The position numbers were made by a program, and so were the translations under genes. Below are positions 42,765 to 55,500 of a stretch of DNA of 64,000 nt, piece after piece. Numbering within the stretch: the stretch's first letter is position 1; every line of letters begins with the position of its first letter. The notes below the pieces were generated by a model. The model was given only the letters and a program-made list of their open reading frames with translations. It was not told the DNA's origin and did not search any database. Source of the stretch: Megaustenia siamemsis (Eukaryota > Mollusca > Gastropoda > Stylommatophora > Ariophantidae); assembly GCA_032433765.1 (NCBI GenBank), contig JAVIAB010000092.1, positions 61,356,126-61,420,125 on the forward strand, in the 5' to 3' direction.

Positions 42765-43518
42765 CGTCATTGAGTGCCACCTTCACATTGAAGATTGGTT
42801 ACCATCCTTTATAGCATTTGAAATGTGGATATATAGAAGAATAGGTAGAATTGGATGGAAGGAAAAGAAAACAAACGATGAAGTCTTAAAACAACTAAAA
42901 ATGAAAAGAGAACTACTAAGCACAATTCAAACAAGACAAATGCGATTATTTTTGGGCCATGTTAAAAGACACAATAGCCTACTAAAAGTAATCTTGGAGG
43001 GGAAAATACAAGGTAAAAGAGGCAGAGGTAGACCAAGACTAACATGGACGAGTAACATCAAAAGATGAACAAATCAGCCTATGACAACCTGCACCATCAA
43101 AGCAAGAGACAGAGCAGAATGGCGCTCCATGGAAGCCAACCTTCGTTGCGGAGACGGCACTCGATGATAATGAGTTCTCTTTTGATTTTTAGTTGTTTTA
43201 AGACTTCATCATATGTTTTCTTTTCATTCCTTTCAATTCTACTTATATAGATCCACATTTCAAAAGCTTAAATTTTGTGTTTTCTTGTCCGTGTTTCTGC
43301 ATCATACAGGAATGTAGAGAAGATATACTATTTTGCTATTCTTAGTTTTAGTCCTGGTTTTAACTGTTTTGATATTAGTATATATATATATATTTTTAAA
43401 TGTTTCATGGCGTTAACATTACTTTTTGTCATTCCTATTCTTTTATTTTTCAGTTTTACACTTTCTATCACTGGTTATAGTATGTCCAAAGGTAGTTGTA
43501 GCTCTGAACTTTCTACAG

Positions 43519-43583
<65 letters not shown>

Positions 43584-46500
43584 CGGCAGACGGTGGATTC
43601 GAAACGTGAGGAGGCCAGTACTTGGGACTGATCTTTAGGTTGAATATTAACCTGATAAATTTGGACATTAGAGCAATTTACACTATGTAAAATAATTCCT
43701 TCAATTATTGTCCTAAATTAACATAATTATAATCATATCATAATATCTTAGTTGCATTATGCGTTATGAGAAAAAAAAAAGGATTATGCTATTAATAAAC
43801 TTCTCTTACAGTTTTGTTCAAATTTTTGTTTTATAAAGACGAAAGGCAGTGGCCTTAAAGAGTTTTAGATAAGGTCGCCTCCTATTCCTTGTTACAGTTT
43901 CCTCATATTCCAAGTCCGGCTTGTTGCAGGGGCTACTGAGTTAAGTGCTCTGTGCACACCGTGAGCTGTGTGTCTCATTCGTTTTGATCATGTTTCGATA
44001 TTCCAATTGTTTACGATGAATGATGATATATGGTATGACATGGAACAGTTGGCTGTGTTCACTTTCTGCGCGGTTTCGCCTTATGTCTTTTGGCGTGTGC
44101 TGAGACTGCTACGATGGCGACTACATTTACCTTTCTTTGTTTGGGCGATGAGTTAGTAATTCGGATGATTCCACTGGCACGGGCGGTTGAACAATTATGG
44201 ATTTTAATTCGTTTGCAGTGATACCGAGGCCTTCCATTACCAATAACCATTAACCAATCTTGTCATGGGCAGGAAAAGCTGAAAGCAGAAATGACGTACA
44301 TAGTTCTCATACGCATTGCAAGGTCGATAGCTATCGTTGTACTGTTGTTATAAGTTTGATCTCCATATACATTAACGCCTATATATTAGTAACAGCTTAA
44401 ATTACTTTAACACTATCACAGCTATACAAAGGAATATAGTGGCTGGCTGTACACTGACATTTATTTAACTCATCAAACTGGAATGTAATTGTGTTATGTA
44501 TTGTGATAAAATATTAGGGGAGTTGTGGCCTCCGTTGCATTCTCTGAATATTCTCCGTTTATATATATATATACTTAATATTGGTACCAGCAATGAAGAC
44601 GTGCACCATCAAGATAAGAAGCACATAAAATGGCACTCCATGTGGCCAACCTTGAATGTAGAAACGGCACTCAATGAATGAATGAAATAAGATCAACTTA
44701 CTCTCACAATTATCTTCATCTTCTGTTGTTGAATTGTTGCAGTCCCCTGGATAACCGTTACATCTTAACATTAGAGGCAAGCACTTGTGGGTAGACAGAC
44801 ATTTCCAAAAATAAATGGGACACTTGTAATCTGAATATAGATGATAATATATATTTCATAGTTAACTGTCGTCTTCAAACTAAATCAAAGCGCAAAAAAC
44901 ACATTGAATCAATTGGTTATATACCATCAATAAAATAACCAATCATATAAATCATTTTAAAAAATAAACCAAGGTAGACCAAATAAAGTAATTCAAACAA
45001 AATTAGCCTAGTAAAATAGATTAGCCAAGTATATATTCATTACAAAAAAAGTACAATTAAAAAGAGGTATAGTATATGCCGAGTAAGCATAGTAAGTTGC
45101 TATTGTACAATGTATAATTTATAATCTTAAAGACATGGCTAGGGTACAAAACGCACACACCTTCAACTTAATTTAGCAATTATGTTGAATCGATATTCAG
45201 AATTTAACTCTTTGTAAGGAGGTAGTTCAGGGATTTGTGATATAAAATATAGACAACAAAATAATAATTTAAAAAAAAAACATGACGATTAGTTGAAAAT
45301 ATAAGGCACTTATATAATATTAAAAACATGACCGATTAACTAAAGAAATATTAATATCTGTATTATTCTTTCTGTAATGGTTTTTACTAGGAAACAATTT
45401 TAAGTCCGTGTGAAATTTCAGGTGTGTATACAATACACTAACTTAACAACATCAACGTTTTATGTTATGCTGGGACAACCATATGAACCATATGAGTGGT
45501 GAACGTAAGTTCATATTAAACTTTTGAAAAAGGACATTTGTAAGTGTTTTAGGTGGACAAAAGAATAAGTTGTTCATAGAAAAGGTAAATAAATTGTTAA
45601 CACAATAACGTCTGTGTTCAGCGATTTATGAACTTTTCATTTAACGTTTATAATTTCCAAGAAATGATCAGAAATGTCTAAAGCAATGGACAACCTCTAT
45701 ACATTCATGCTGCAGAAATGTCCTTAAATCAGTGCATGTATTGTCTAGAAGTGAAGATTAATTATACAGCAGTCTAGAAGTGGTAGAATATAAACATAAA
45801 CCATTTGATTTTGTTATTTCAAACAGATCGGGATAAAATGAGTGTCTAAGTTCAAACTGAAAACTAATTCAATTTTTCGTGAAACGAGTGAGGCATTTGG
45901 ACATTGAATTATTGAGTTATTAGCGGGCCATCATTCATCATTGCACTACGAACATGTCCATATGTGCTCAGATCCCCTCCTCAGCAAGTCTCGAAGTGCC
46001 CAGAGACTGACGACTCCAGTTCTGTGTTGGTTAATTAGTCTTCTTACACCAAGTTTCTCGTATCTGACTGTTCCCATCTCAACTCCCATCTTTCCATACG
46101 AAGGAGTGACGTGGACTCATGGTTGTCGAAGTCCTGAGTCCTTCCCAATTCTCGGAGAGCATTATCGATGATGTCCGCCCGATCCATTGGTTGGTGGTCC
46201 TCAACAATAACGCAGCTAGCCAACCTGTCCGCTCTTTCATTTCCCCGTACTCCCGCATGTCCTGTGACCTAGACAAATGTGACCTTGCGTATTTTTTACT
46301 TCTGCAGTGACTGTACCCATTGCATACGTACAGATCCCACCTCCACTTTTCTTATCATGCTCATCAATCACTCAGTATACAGAGTAGGTGTAATCTTGTG
46401 ACTCTAACAAGATGAATGTCCTCGTCACTGCCATCGCCTCCATAGTCATACTACTCGTGGTCATGACGTATGAACCACTGTCTTCCTTGACTATTCTGCC

Positions 46501-49500
46501 TACCGAACGTGCTGTAATTGCCAAAGCACTCGTTTGGTGTCGTAATACAGATCCGTCTGTATTGATGACTGCATCTTTCTTTTCGGTGATATCCCAGATG
46601 AGATCGTTGACCTCAGCTTTGACCACGACTGAGTCCTGTTCCCCACAGGGGGTGGGGGGGGGGGTTGAATCCTGGACATTCAAACAAAAGACACGAAAGT
46701 CGTTGGAGATCACATAAACAAATATGAAGAAGAACATTAAGAATACCATGAAAAGAGGGATGAGGACGGTCTAAATGAGGTAAAGGGAATAAAAAAAGCT
46801 TATTTCCAAGAAGATAAATCATGCACCGTCTTTGGACCCTATTTGAAATTAGAGCAGTTGATATATATATAGGAATATTGGAAAATTGAAGGATGAAAAG
46901 ATATAAGGATGTGTGAAGAGAAGATTAAAAAAAAAAACAATTTATTAGGATAGTTTGAGAGGAAGTCAACATTATAAAAGAGGAACAGTTGTAGAAATAG
47001 AAAGTTGGGGAGAAACCTTTCTACCTACGCCAGCGGGCACGATACCCGATGAGGAAAATGATGATGATCATGATGTGTTATCAAAGTATGTGGCGAGCAG
47101 AGATTCGATGAAGAATGTTGACAAAGCTACCTTCACAATTGTCTTCGTCGTCTCCGTTTTCGCAGTTTTGATGTCCGTTGCACACATAATTCATGTCTAC
47201 ACACATTCCATTGTTACACTTGTAGCTTGCTTTGTCACAGTTTTCTGTGAAATATTCATTGAGATTAAAATAACTGAGGTTAAACAAGAGGTGATATTAA
47301 TGTGAAACAATTATACATTTCATATGTGCACATACACAAACGTATAAACAACATCTCGACACACATAAATACACCACACCTACAACAAACATGGTGACAA
47401 CCGCAGTTTCTATTTTTAGAAGAAAAAAATGTGTGGATAAATAATAAATATTATATTAATAAATATGTGTATTGTATCTGTATATATTTATAAATAATAA
47501 ATAAATATCCGTGCTTATCACACATTACTGTGGCCGACACTTACTAGATGTCGACCAGAAGGACAACGTGACAGCAGCCTTATAGTTCATTTTAAAAAGG
47601 AGTTGAGCTATATAAATGTGATATAGTGGGCTTTTATAATCTATACATTTTACCAACAGATGAAAATTTGGACTTTAGATGAGTGGCTTTTCAGAAAAAA
47701 GTAGATAATATTTAATCAAATGTGAGTTGTTCTCTTGAACCTAAAATATTCTATGACAGCTTAAAATGGTGAAAGGAAAATTATCTTCTGTGTAAAGAAA
47801 TTACACAAATACCAGAAAAGTCTAGGTTACATTAAGTCCAAATGAAGCGAGGGATTTCTTTCTTAGACATAGAGTTTCAGAAACACAGAACGGATGTTAT
47901 TTTTGCGAATTTCCGACAGAGAAATAAATACCTGTTGCACAATTGCAGATTAAAGGTCCTATTAAAAGCGTCCCTATTTTCACTGCTGAATGCGTGTATG
48001 CCTACTCCCAGGTGAACCAGTTCTCAGACCTACAAGAGCTTCTCCAAAGATTACGACCCTGATTTGACTGAGTTTTAGCAAGTTAATTGGTTCTCCCCTA
48101 TATTTTTTTCAATACTTAACATATTAACTGCAGGTTCATAAAGGACAGGCTGCTAGCATGGGACTTGAAGAGTAAGAAACACATTTCCTGATGATGACGT
48201 AATCGATGTAATGAGCCAAATTCAGAAAATCGTATTCTATCTATCTTCTTGACGACACATAGTACCATTGCTGGTGTATGTCAACAATAGAACCAGAGGG
48301 ATAAAGGCCGCTTGGTCAAGCAGTCGCCACGACGTGTGCGACTCAGGATTTTTATTTCACCCCCGATAGAAAAAATCCTTTCTGTCTACCGGAGGCTTCG
48401 AACACCGTACGTCAGCTTTTCAGCTAGTGGTTTTAGCCGCACGGCCAAGAAAATCGTATTAAAGGTATTAATTCAATATTTATTTTCTTTAACAGTGTTC
48501 TATAAAGTCCCTGAATCTTATAATTTACTTACTGCTCTTTCTGTCATTTGAAAATTATACCAGTATACTATAATTTGATAATATAGGTGTATACTATAAT
48601 TTGATAAATATAGGTGTATACTATAATTTGATAAATATAGCTATATACTATAATTTGATAAATATAGGTGTATACTATAATTTGATAAATATAGGTGTAT
48701 ACTATAATTTGATAAATGTAGGTGTATACTATAATTTGATAAATATAGGTGTATACTATAATTTGATAAATGTAGGTGTATACTATAATTTGATAAATAT
48801 AGGTGTATACTATAATTTGATAAATATAGCTATATACTATAATTTGATAAATATAGGTGTATACTATAATTTGATAAATATAGGTGTATACTATAATTTG
48901 ATAAATGTAGGTGTATACTATAATTTGATAAATATAGGTGTATACTATAATTTGATAAATATAGCTATATACTATAATTTGATAAATATAGCTATATACT
49001 ATAATTTGATAAATATAGGTGTATACTATAATTTGATAAATATAGGTGTATACTATAATTTGATAATTATACCAGTATACTATAATTTGATAAATGTATC
49101 TGTATACTATAATTTGATAATTATACCAGTATACTATAATTTGATAAATGTATCTGTATACTATAATTTGATAAATGTATCTGTATACTATAATTTGATA
49201 ATTATATCCGTATACTATAATTTGATAAATGTATCTGTATACTATAATTTGATAAATATATCTGTATACTATAATTTGATAATTATATCCGTATACTATA
49301 ATTTGATAATTATATCCGTATACTATAATTTGATAATTATATCCGTATACTATAATTTGATAAATGTATCTGTATACTATAATTTGATAATTATATCCGT
49401 ATACTATAATTTGATAAATGTATCTGTATACTATAATTTGATAAATATAGGTGTATACTATAATTTGATAATTATATCCGTATACTATAATTTGATAATT

Positions 49501-52500
49501 ATATCCGTATACTATAATTTGATAAATGTATCTGTATACTATAATTTGATAATTATATCCGTATACTATAATTTGATAAATGTATCTGTATACTATAATT
49601 TGATAATTATATCCGTATACTATAATTTGATAAATGTATCTGTATACTATAATTTGATAATTATATCCGTATACTATAATTTGATAAATATAGGTGTATA
49701 CTATAATTTGATAATTATATCCGTATACTATAATTTGATAAATATATCTGTATACTATAATTTGATAAATATATCCGTATACTATAATTTGATAAATATA
49801 TCCGTATACTATAATTTGATAAATGTATCTGTATACTATAATTTGATAAATATAGCTATATACTATAATTTGATAAATATTGCTGTATACAGTGAACCGC
49901 GATAGCTCAGTGGTTAGTGAACTGGACTACAAAGGACAAGATGTTGGGTTCGATCCCAAGTTCACCCAGCCTTTAATGGGTACCGGATTTTTATGGGAAA
50001 GTAAAGCGGTACGGGCGTAATACCGACCACATTATCCCACAAATCATGTGCCGAAGGTCTGTAAAATTTATGGTCAGTAACACCATATTCCTTATGCGCC
50101 ACTTGGCGTGACGGGGGTACTTTACTACTTTTGTAAATAGTTGTATACTATAATTAAAATACAATTACACATTATCCAATGTTATGCACAAACCAACGAT
50201 AAGGATGATTTAGTTAAAGATAAATTCTATAAACAGCTACATTGCCAGATGGATGAAAGACGAGCCAAGGATATTATAATCTTGATGGGAGACCTAAATG
50301 CTAAAGTAGGATCAGACAACAGAGGCTTCGAAGAGATTATGGGAAAACATGGACTTGGAGATATAAACGAGAATGGAGAGATATTTGTGAATTTCTGCAC
50401 CCTTAATCAAGTGAGCCTAGGAGGAATAATATTCCAACATAAAAGAATAATAAAGCTACATAGGTGTCACCAGATCATAGAACGGAAAAACAAATTGATC
50501 ACATATGTATTAATAATAGGTTTAAGTCATCCTTACAGGATGTAAAAGTATATAGAGGGGCAGATATAGCTTCTGATTATCATCTTCTGATAGCTAAACT
50601 TAAAATTAAATTAAAAAGGTATACTACAACGAATAAGGGTAGAAAGTATTTCAATGTAGGGTTCCTTAAAGAACAAGGAATTAAAGATAAATTCGCAGTC
50701 ACAATATCAAACAAATACCAAGTCCTCCAACAACTAGAAAATACAATGAATATAGAAGATCATTGGAAACAGGTAAAAGATATATGGAAAGAGACATGCG
50801 AAGAAACACTAGGGAAAAGAGAACGCCAGAATAAGGCATGGATGACAGCAGAGACCCCGGACAAAATTAAAGAAATAAAGAACAAGAAAGCAGACATAAA
50901 TAAAAGCAAAACGAGAAGTAATAAAGCCAAGACACAGGAAGGTTACACAGAGGTGAACAAAGAAGTGAGAAGATGCATTAAAAGGGATAAGAGGAAATAT
51001 ATACATGAATTAGCTAAAGAGGCAGAAGAAGCAGCAAATAAAAGGAATATGAAAGAACTGTACAACAGCACATATAAATTAAGTGGAAAATACAAACAGA
51101 TCAATGCCTTTATTAAAGATAAGAAAGGAAATCTGCTTAGTAATATAAGGGAGTAAATGGAGAGATGGAAAGAGCACTTTGAAGAACTTTTGAACAGACC
51201 CGGCTCAATAATCCTCAAGATATACTACCAGCAGGAGCCGCGATAGCTCAGTGGTTAGTGAACTGGACTACAAAGGACAAAGGGTAGGGTTCGATCCCAA
51301 CCGACGGCTTCCAGGTTCACCCAGCCTTAAATTGGTACCGGATTTTTTTTCTGGGAAAGTAAAGCAGCACGGGCGTAATACCGATCACATTACCCCAAAA
51401 ATCATGTGCTGAAGGTCTGTAAAATATAGGGTCACTAACACCATATTTCCCTATACGCCACTTGGCGTGACGGGGGTACTTTACTTACTTTTTATATACT
51501 ACCAGCAGAAGGTTACCCGTTAACTGTGGAAAACCAAGCAAAGAAGAAATAATGAAAGCCATCAAACTATTTAAAAAATGGTAAAGCCACAGGACCAGAT
51601 GAAATTCCTTCAGAAGATTAAAATAACTGAGGTTAAACAAGAGGTGATATTAATGTGAAACAATTATACATTTCATATGTGCACATACACAAACGTATAA
51701 ACAACATCTCGACACACATAAATACACCACACCTACAACAAACATGGTGACAACCGCAGTTTCTATTTTTAGAAGAAAAAAATGTGTGGATAAATAATAA
51801 ATATTATATTAATAAATATGTGTATTGTATCTGTATATATTTATAAATAATAAATAAATATCCGTGCTTATCACACATTACTGTGGCCGACACTTACTAG
51901 ATGTCGACCAGAAGGACAACGTGACAGCAGCCTTATAGTTCATTTTAAAAAGGAGTTGAGCTATATAAATGTGATATAGTGGGCTTTTATAATCTATACA
52001 TTTTACCAACAGATGAAAATTTGGACTTTAGATGAGTGGCTTTTCAGAAAAAAGTAGATAATATTTAATCAAATGTGAGTTGTTCTCTTGAACCTAAAAT
52101 ATTCTATGACAGCTTAAAATGGTGAAAGGAAAATTATCTTCTGTGTAAAGAAATTACACAAATACCAGAAAAGTCTAGGTTACATTAAGTCCAAATGAAG
52201 CGAGGGATTTCTTTCTTAGACATAGAGTTTCAGAAACACAGAACGGATGTTATTTTTGCGAATTTCCGACAGAGAAATAAATACCTGTTGCACAATTGCA
52301 GATTAAAGGTCCTATTAAAAGCGTCCCTATTTTCACTGCTGAATGCGTGTATGCCTACTCCCAGGTGAACCAGTTCTCAGACCTACAAGAGCTTCTCCAA
52401 AGATTACGACCCTGATTTGACTGAGTTTTAGCAAGTTAATTGGTTCTCCCCTATATTTTTTTCAATACTTAACATATTAACTGCAGGTTCATAAAGGACA

Positions 52501-55500
52501 GGCTGCTAGCATGGGACTTGAAGAGTAAGAAACACATTTCCTGATGATGACGTAATCGATGTAATGAGCCAAATTCAGAAAATCGTATTCTATCTATCTT
52601 CTTGACGACACATAGTACCATTGCTGGTGTATGTCAACAATAGAACCAGAGGGATAAAGGCCGCTTGGTCAAGCAGTCGCCACGACGTGTGCGACTCAGG
52701 ATTTTTATTTCACCCCCGATAGAAAAAATCCTTTCTGTCTACCGGAGGCTTCGAACACCGTACGTCAGCTTTTCAGCTAGTGGTTTTAGCCGCACGGCCA
52801 AGAAAATCGTATTAAAGGTATTAATTCAATATTTATTTTCTTTAACAGTGTTCTATAAAGTCCCTGAATCTTATAATTTACTTACTGCTCTTTCTGTCAT
52901 TTGAAAATTATACCAGTATACTATAATTTGATAAATATAGGTGTATACTATAATTTGATAAATATAGGTGTATACTATAATTTGATAAATATAGCTATAT
53001 ACTATAATTTGATAAATATAGGTGTATACTATAATTTGATAAATATAGGTGTATACTATAATTTGATAAATGTAGGTGTATACTATAATTTGATAAATAT
53101 AGGTGTATACTATAATTTGATAATTATATCCGTATACTATAATTTGATAAATGTATCTGTATACTATAATTTGATAATTATATCCGTTTACTATAATTTG
53201 ATAAATGTATCTGTATACTATAATTTGATAATTATATCCGTATACTATAATTTGATAAATGTATCTGTATACTATAATTTGATAATTATATCCGTATACT
53301 ATAATTTGATAAATATAGGTGTATACTATAATTTGATAATTATATCCGTATACTATAATTTGATAAATATATCTGTATACTATAATTTGATAAATATATC
53401 CGTATACTATAATTTGATAAATATATCCGTATACTATAATTTGATAAATGTATCTGTATACTATAATTTGATAAATATAGCTATATACTATAATTTGATA
53501 AATATTGCTGTATACAGTGAACCGCGATAGCTCAGTGGTTAGTGAACTGGACTACAAAGGACAAGATGTTGGGTTCGATCCCAAGTTCACCCAGCCTTTA
53601 ATGGGTACCGGATTTTTATGGGAAAGTAAAGCGGTACGGGCGTAATACCGACCACATTATCCCACAAATCATGTGCCGAAGGTCTGTAAAATTTATGGTC
53701 AGTAACACCATATTCCTTATGCGCCACTTGGCGTGACGGGGGTACTTTACTACTTTTGTAAATAGTTGTATACTATAATTAAAATACAATTACACATTAT
53801 CCAATGTTATGCACAAACCAACGATAAGGATGATTTAGTTAAAGATAAATTCTATAAACAGCTACATTGCCAGATGGATGAAAGACGAGCCAAGGATATT
53901 ATAATCTTGATGGGAGACCTAAATGCTAAAGTAGGATCAGACAACAGAGGCTTCGAAGAGATTATGGGAAAACATGGACTTGGAGATATAAACGAGAATG
54001 GAGAGATATTTGTGAATTTCTGCACCCTTAATCAAGTGAGCCTAGGAGGAATAATATTCCAACATAAAAGAATAATAAAGCTACATAGGTGTCACCAGAT
54101 CATAGAACGGAAAAACAAATTGATCACATATGTATTAATAATAGGTTTAAGTCATCCTTACAGGATGTAAAAGTATATAGAGGGGCAGATATAGCTTCTG
54201 ATTATCATCTTCTGATAGCTAAACTTAAAATTAAATTAAAAAGGTATACTACAACGAATAAGGGTAGAAAGTATTTCAATGTAGGGTTCCTTAAAGAACA
54301 AGGAATTAAAGATAAATTCGCAGTCACAATATCAAACAAATACCAAGTCCTCCAACAACTAGAAAATACAATGAATATAGAAGATCATTGGAAACAGGTA
54401 AAAGATATATGGAAAGAGACATGCGAAGAAACACTAGGGAAAAGAGAACGCCAGAATAAGGCATGGATGACAGCAGAGACCCCGGACAAAATTAAAGAAA
54501 TAAAGAACAAGAAAGCAGACATAAATAAAAGCAAAACGAGAAGTAATAAAGCCAAGACACAGGAAGGTTACACAGAGGTGAACAAAGAAGTGAGAAGATG
54601 CATTAAAAGGGATAAGAGGAAATATATACATGAATTAGCTAAAGAGGCAGAAGAAGCAGCAAATAAAAGGAATATGAAAGAACTGTACAACAGCACATAT
54701 AAATTAAGTGGAAAATACAAACAGATCAATGCCTTTATTAAAGATAAGAAAGGAAATCTGCTTAGTAATATAAGGGAGTAAATGGAGAGATGGAAAGAGC
54801 ACTTTGAAGAACTTTTGAACAGACCCGGCTCAATTAATCCTCAAGATATACTACCAGCAGGAGCCGCGATAGCTCAGTGGTTAGTGAACTGGACTACAAA
54901 GGACAAAGGGTAGGGTTCGATCCCAACCGACGGCTTCCAGGTTCACCCAGCCTTAAATTGGTACCGGATTTTTTTTCTGGGAAAGTAAAGCAGCACGGGC
55001 GTAATACCGATCACATTACCCCAAAAATCATGTGCTGAAGGTCTGTAAAATATAGGGTCACTAACACCATATTTCCCTATACGCCACTTGGCGTGACGGG
55101 GGTACTTTACTTACTTTTTTATATACTACCAGCAGAAGGTTACCCGTTAACTGTGGAAAACCAAGCAAAGAAGAAATAATGAAAGCCATCAAACTATTTA
55201 AAAAATGGTAAAGCCACAGGACCAGATGAAATTCCTTCAGAAACCATCAAAGCAGATATTAACACCTCTACCAAGATGTTACATAATCTATTAGATAAAA
55301 TTTGGGAGAGGGAAGAAATACCTAAAGACTGGAAAGAAGGTTATATGATCAAACTACCAAATACAGGAAGTTTACAGCAGTGCACAAATTATAGGCGAAT
55401 AATGCTACTATCAGTGCCAGGAAAAATATTAAGCAGAATCATTCTGGAGAGACTAAAAGAGGCCATAGAGAAACATTTGAGAGATGAACAAGCAGGTTTT

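Larger units (their letters stand above)
47262..51614. repeat. large head-to-tail tandem duplication, copy 1 (about 4.35 kb)
   Basis: Begins AGATTAAAATAACTGAGGTT and repeats almost base for base from 51615. It contains a tRNA-Ser-like SINE, the 27-bp array, two SINE copies and an RTE fragment. The junction CTTCAGA|AGATTAAAA has a single shared base. Copy 2 has a shorter 27-bp array and a few single-base indels. Confidence 0.95.
51615..55242. repeat. large head-to-tail tandem duplication, copy 2 (about 3.63 kb)
   Basis: Second copy, ending at CCTTCAG|AAACC (55240). Beyond this point the RTE reading continues into the rest of the RT domain, so copy 2 holds the original right flank and copy 1 the original left flank. 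Confidence 0.95.

Noticed and set aside
40299..47244. A separate LDL-receptor-like gene nested in an intron
   Set aside because: The three LDLa exons are on the same strand and in the same phase as the channel exons on both sides, and no start, stop, or other LDLR-type exon is seen.
48551..49890. Regular spaced repeats suggesting a CRISPR array
   Set aside because: No unique spacers; units are contiguous and the context is an animal intron.
48601..49905. 434-codon open frame of repeating NLINIGVYY (and 209 codons at 52901-53530)
   Set aside because: It lies entirely in a 27-bp tandem array; a unit length divisible by three keeps frames open by default. Composition is Ile/Asn/Tyr only, with no domain or start context.
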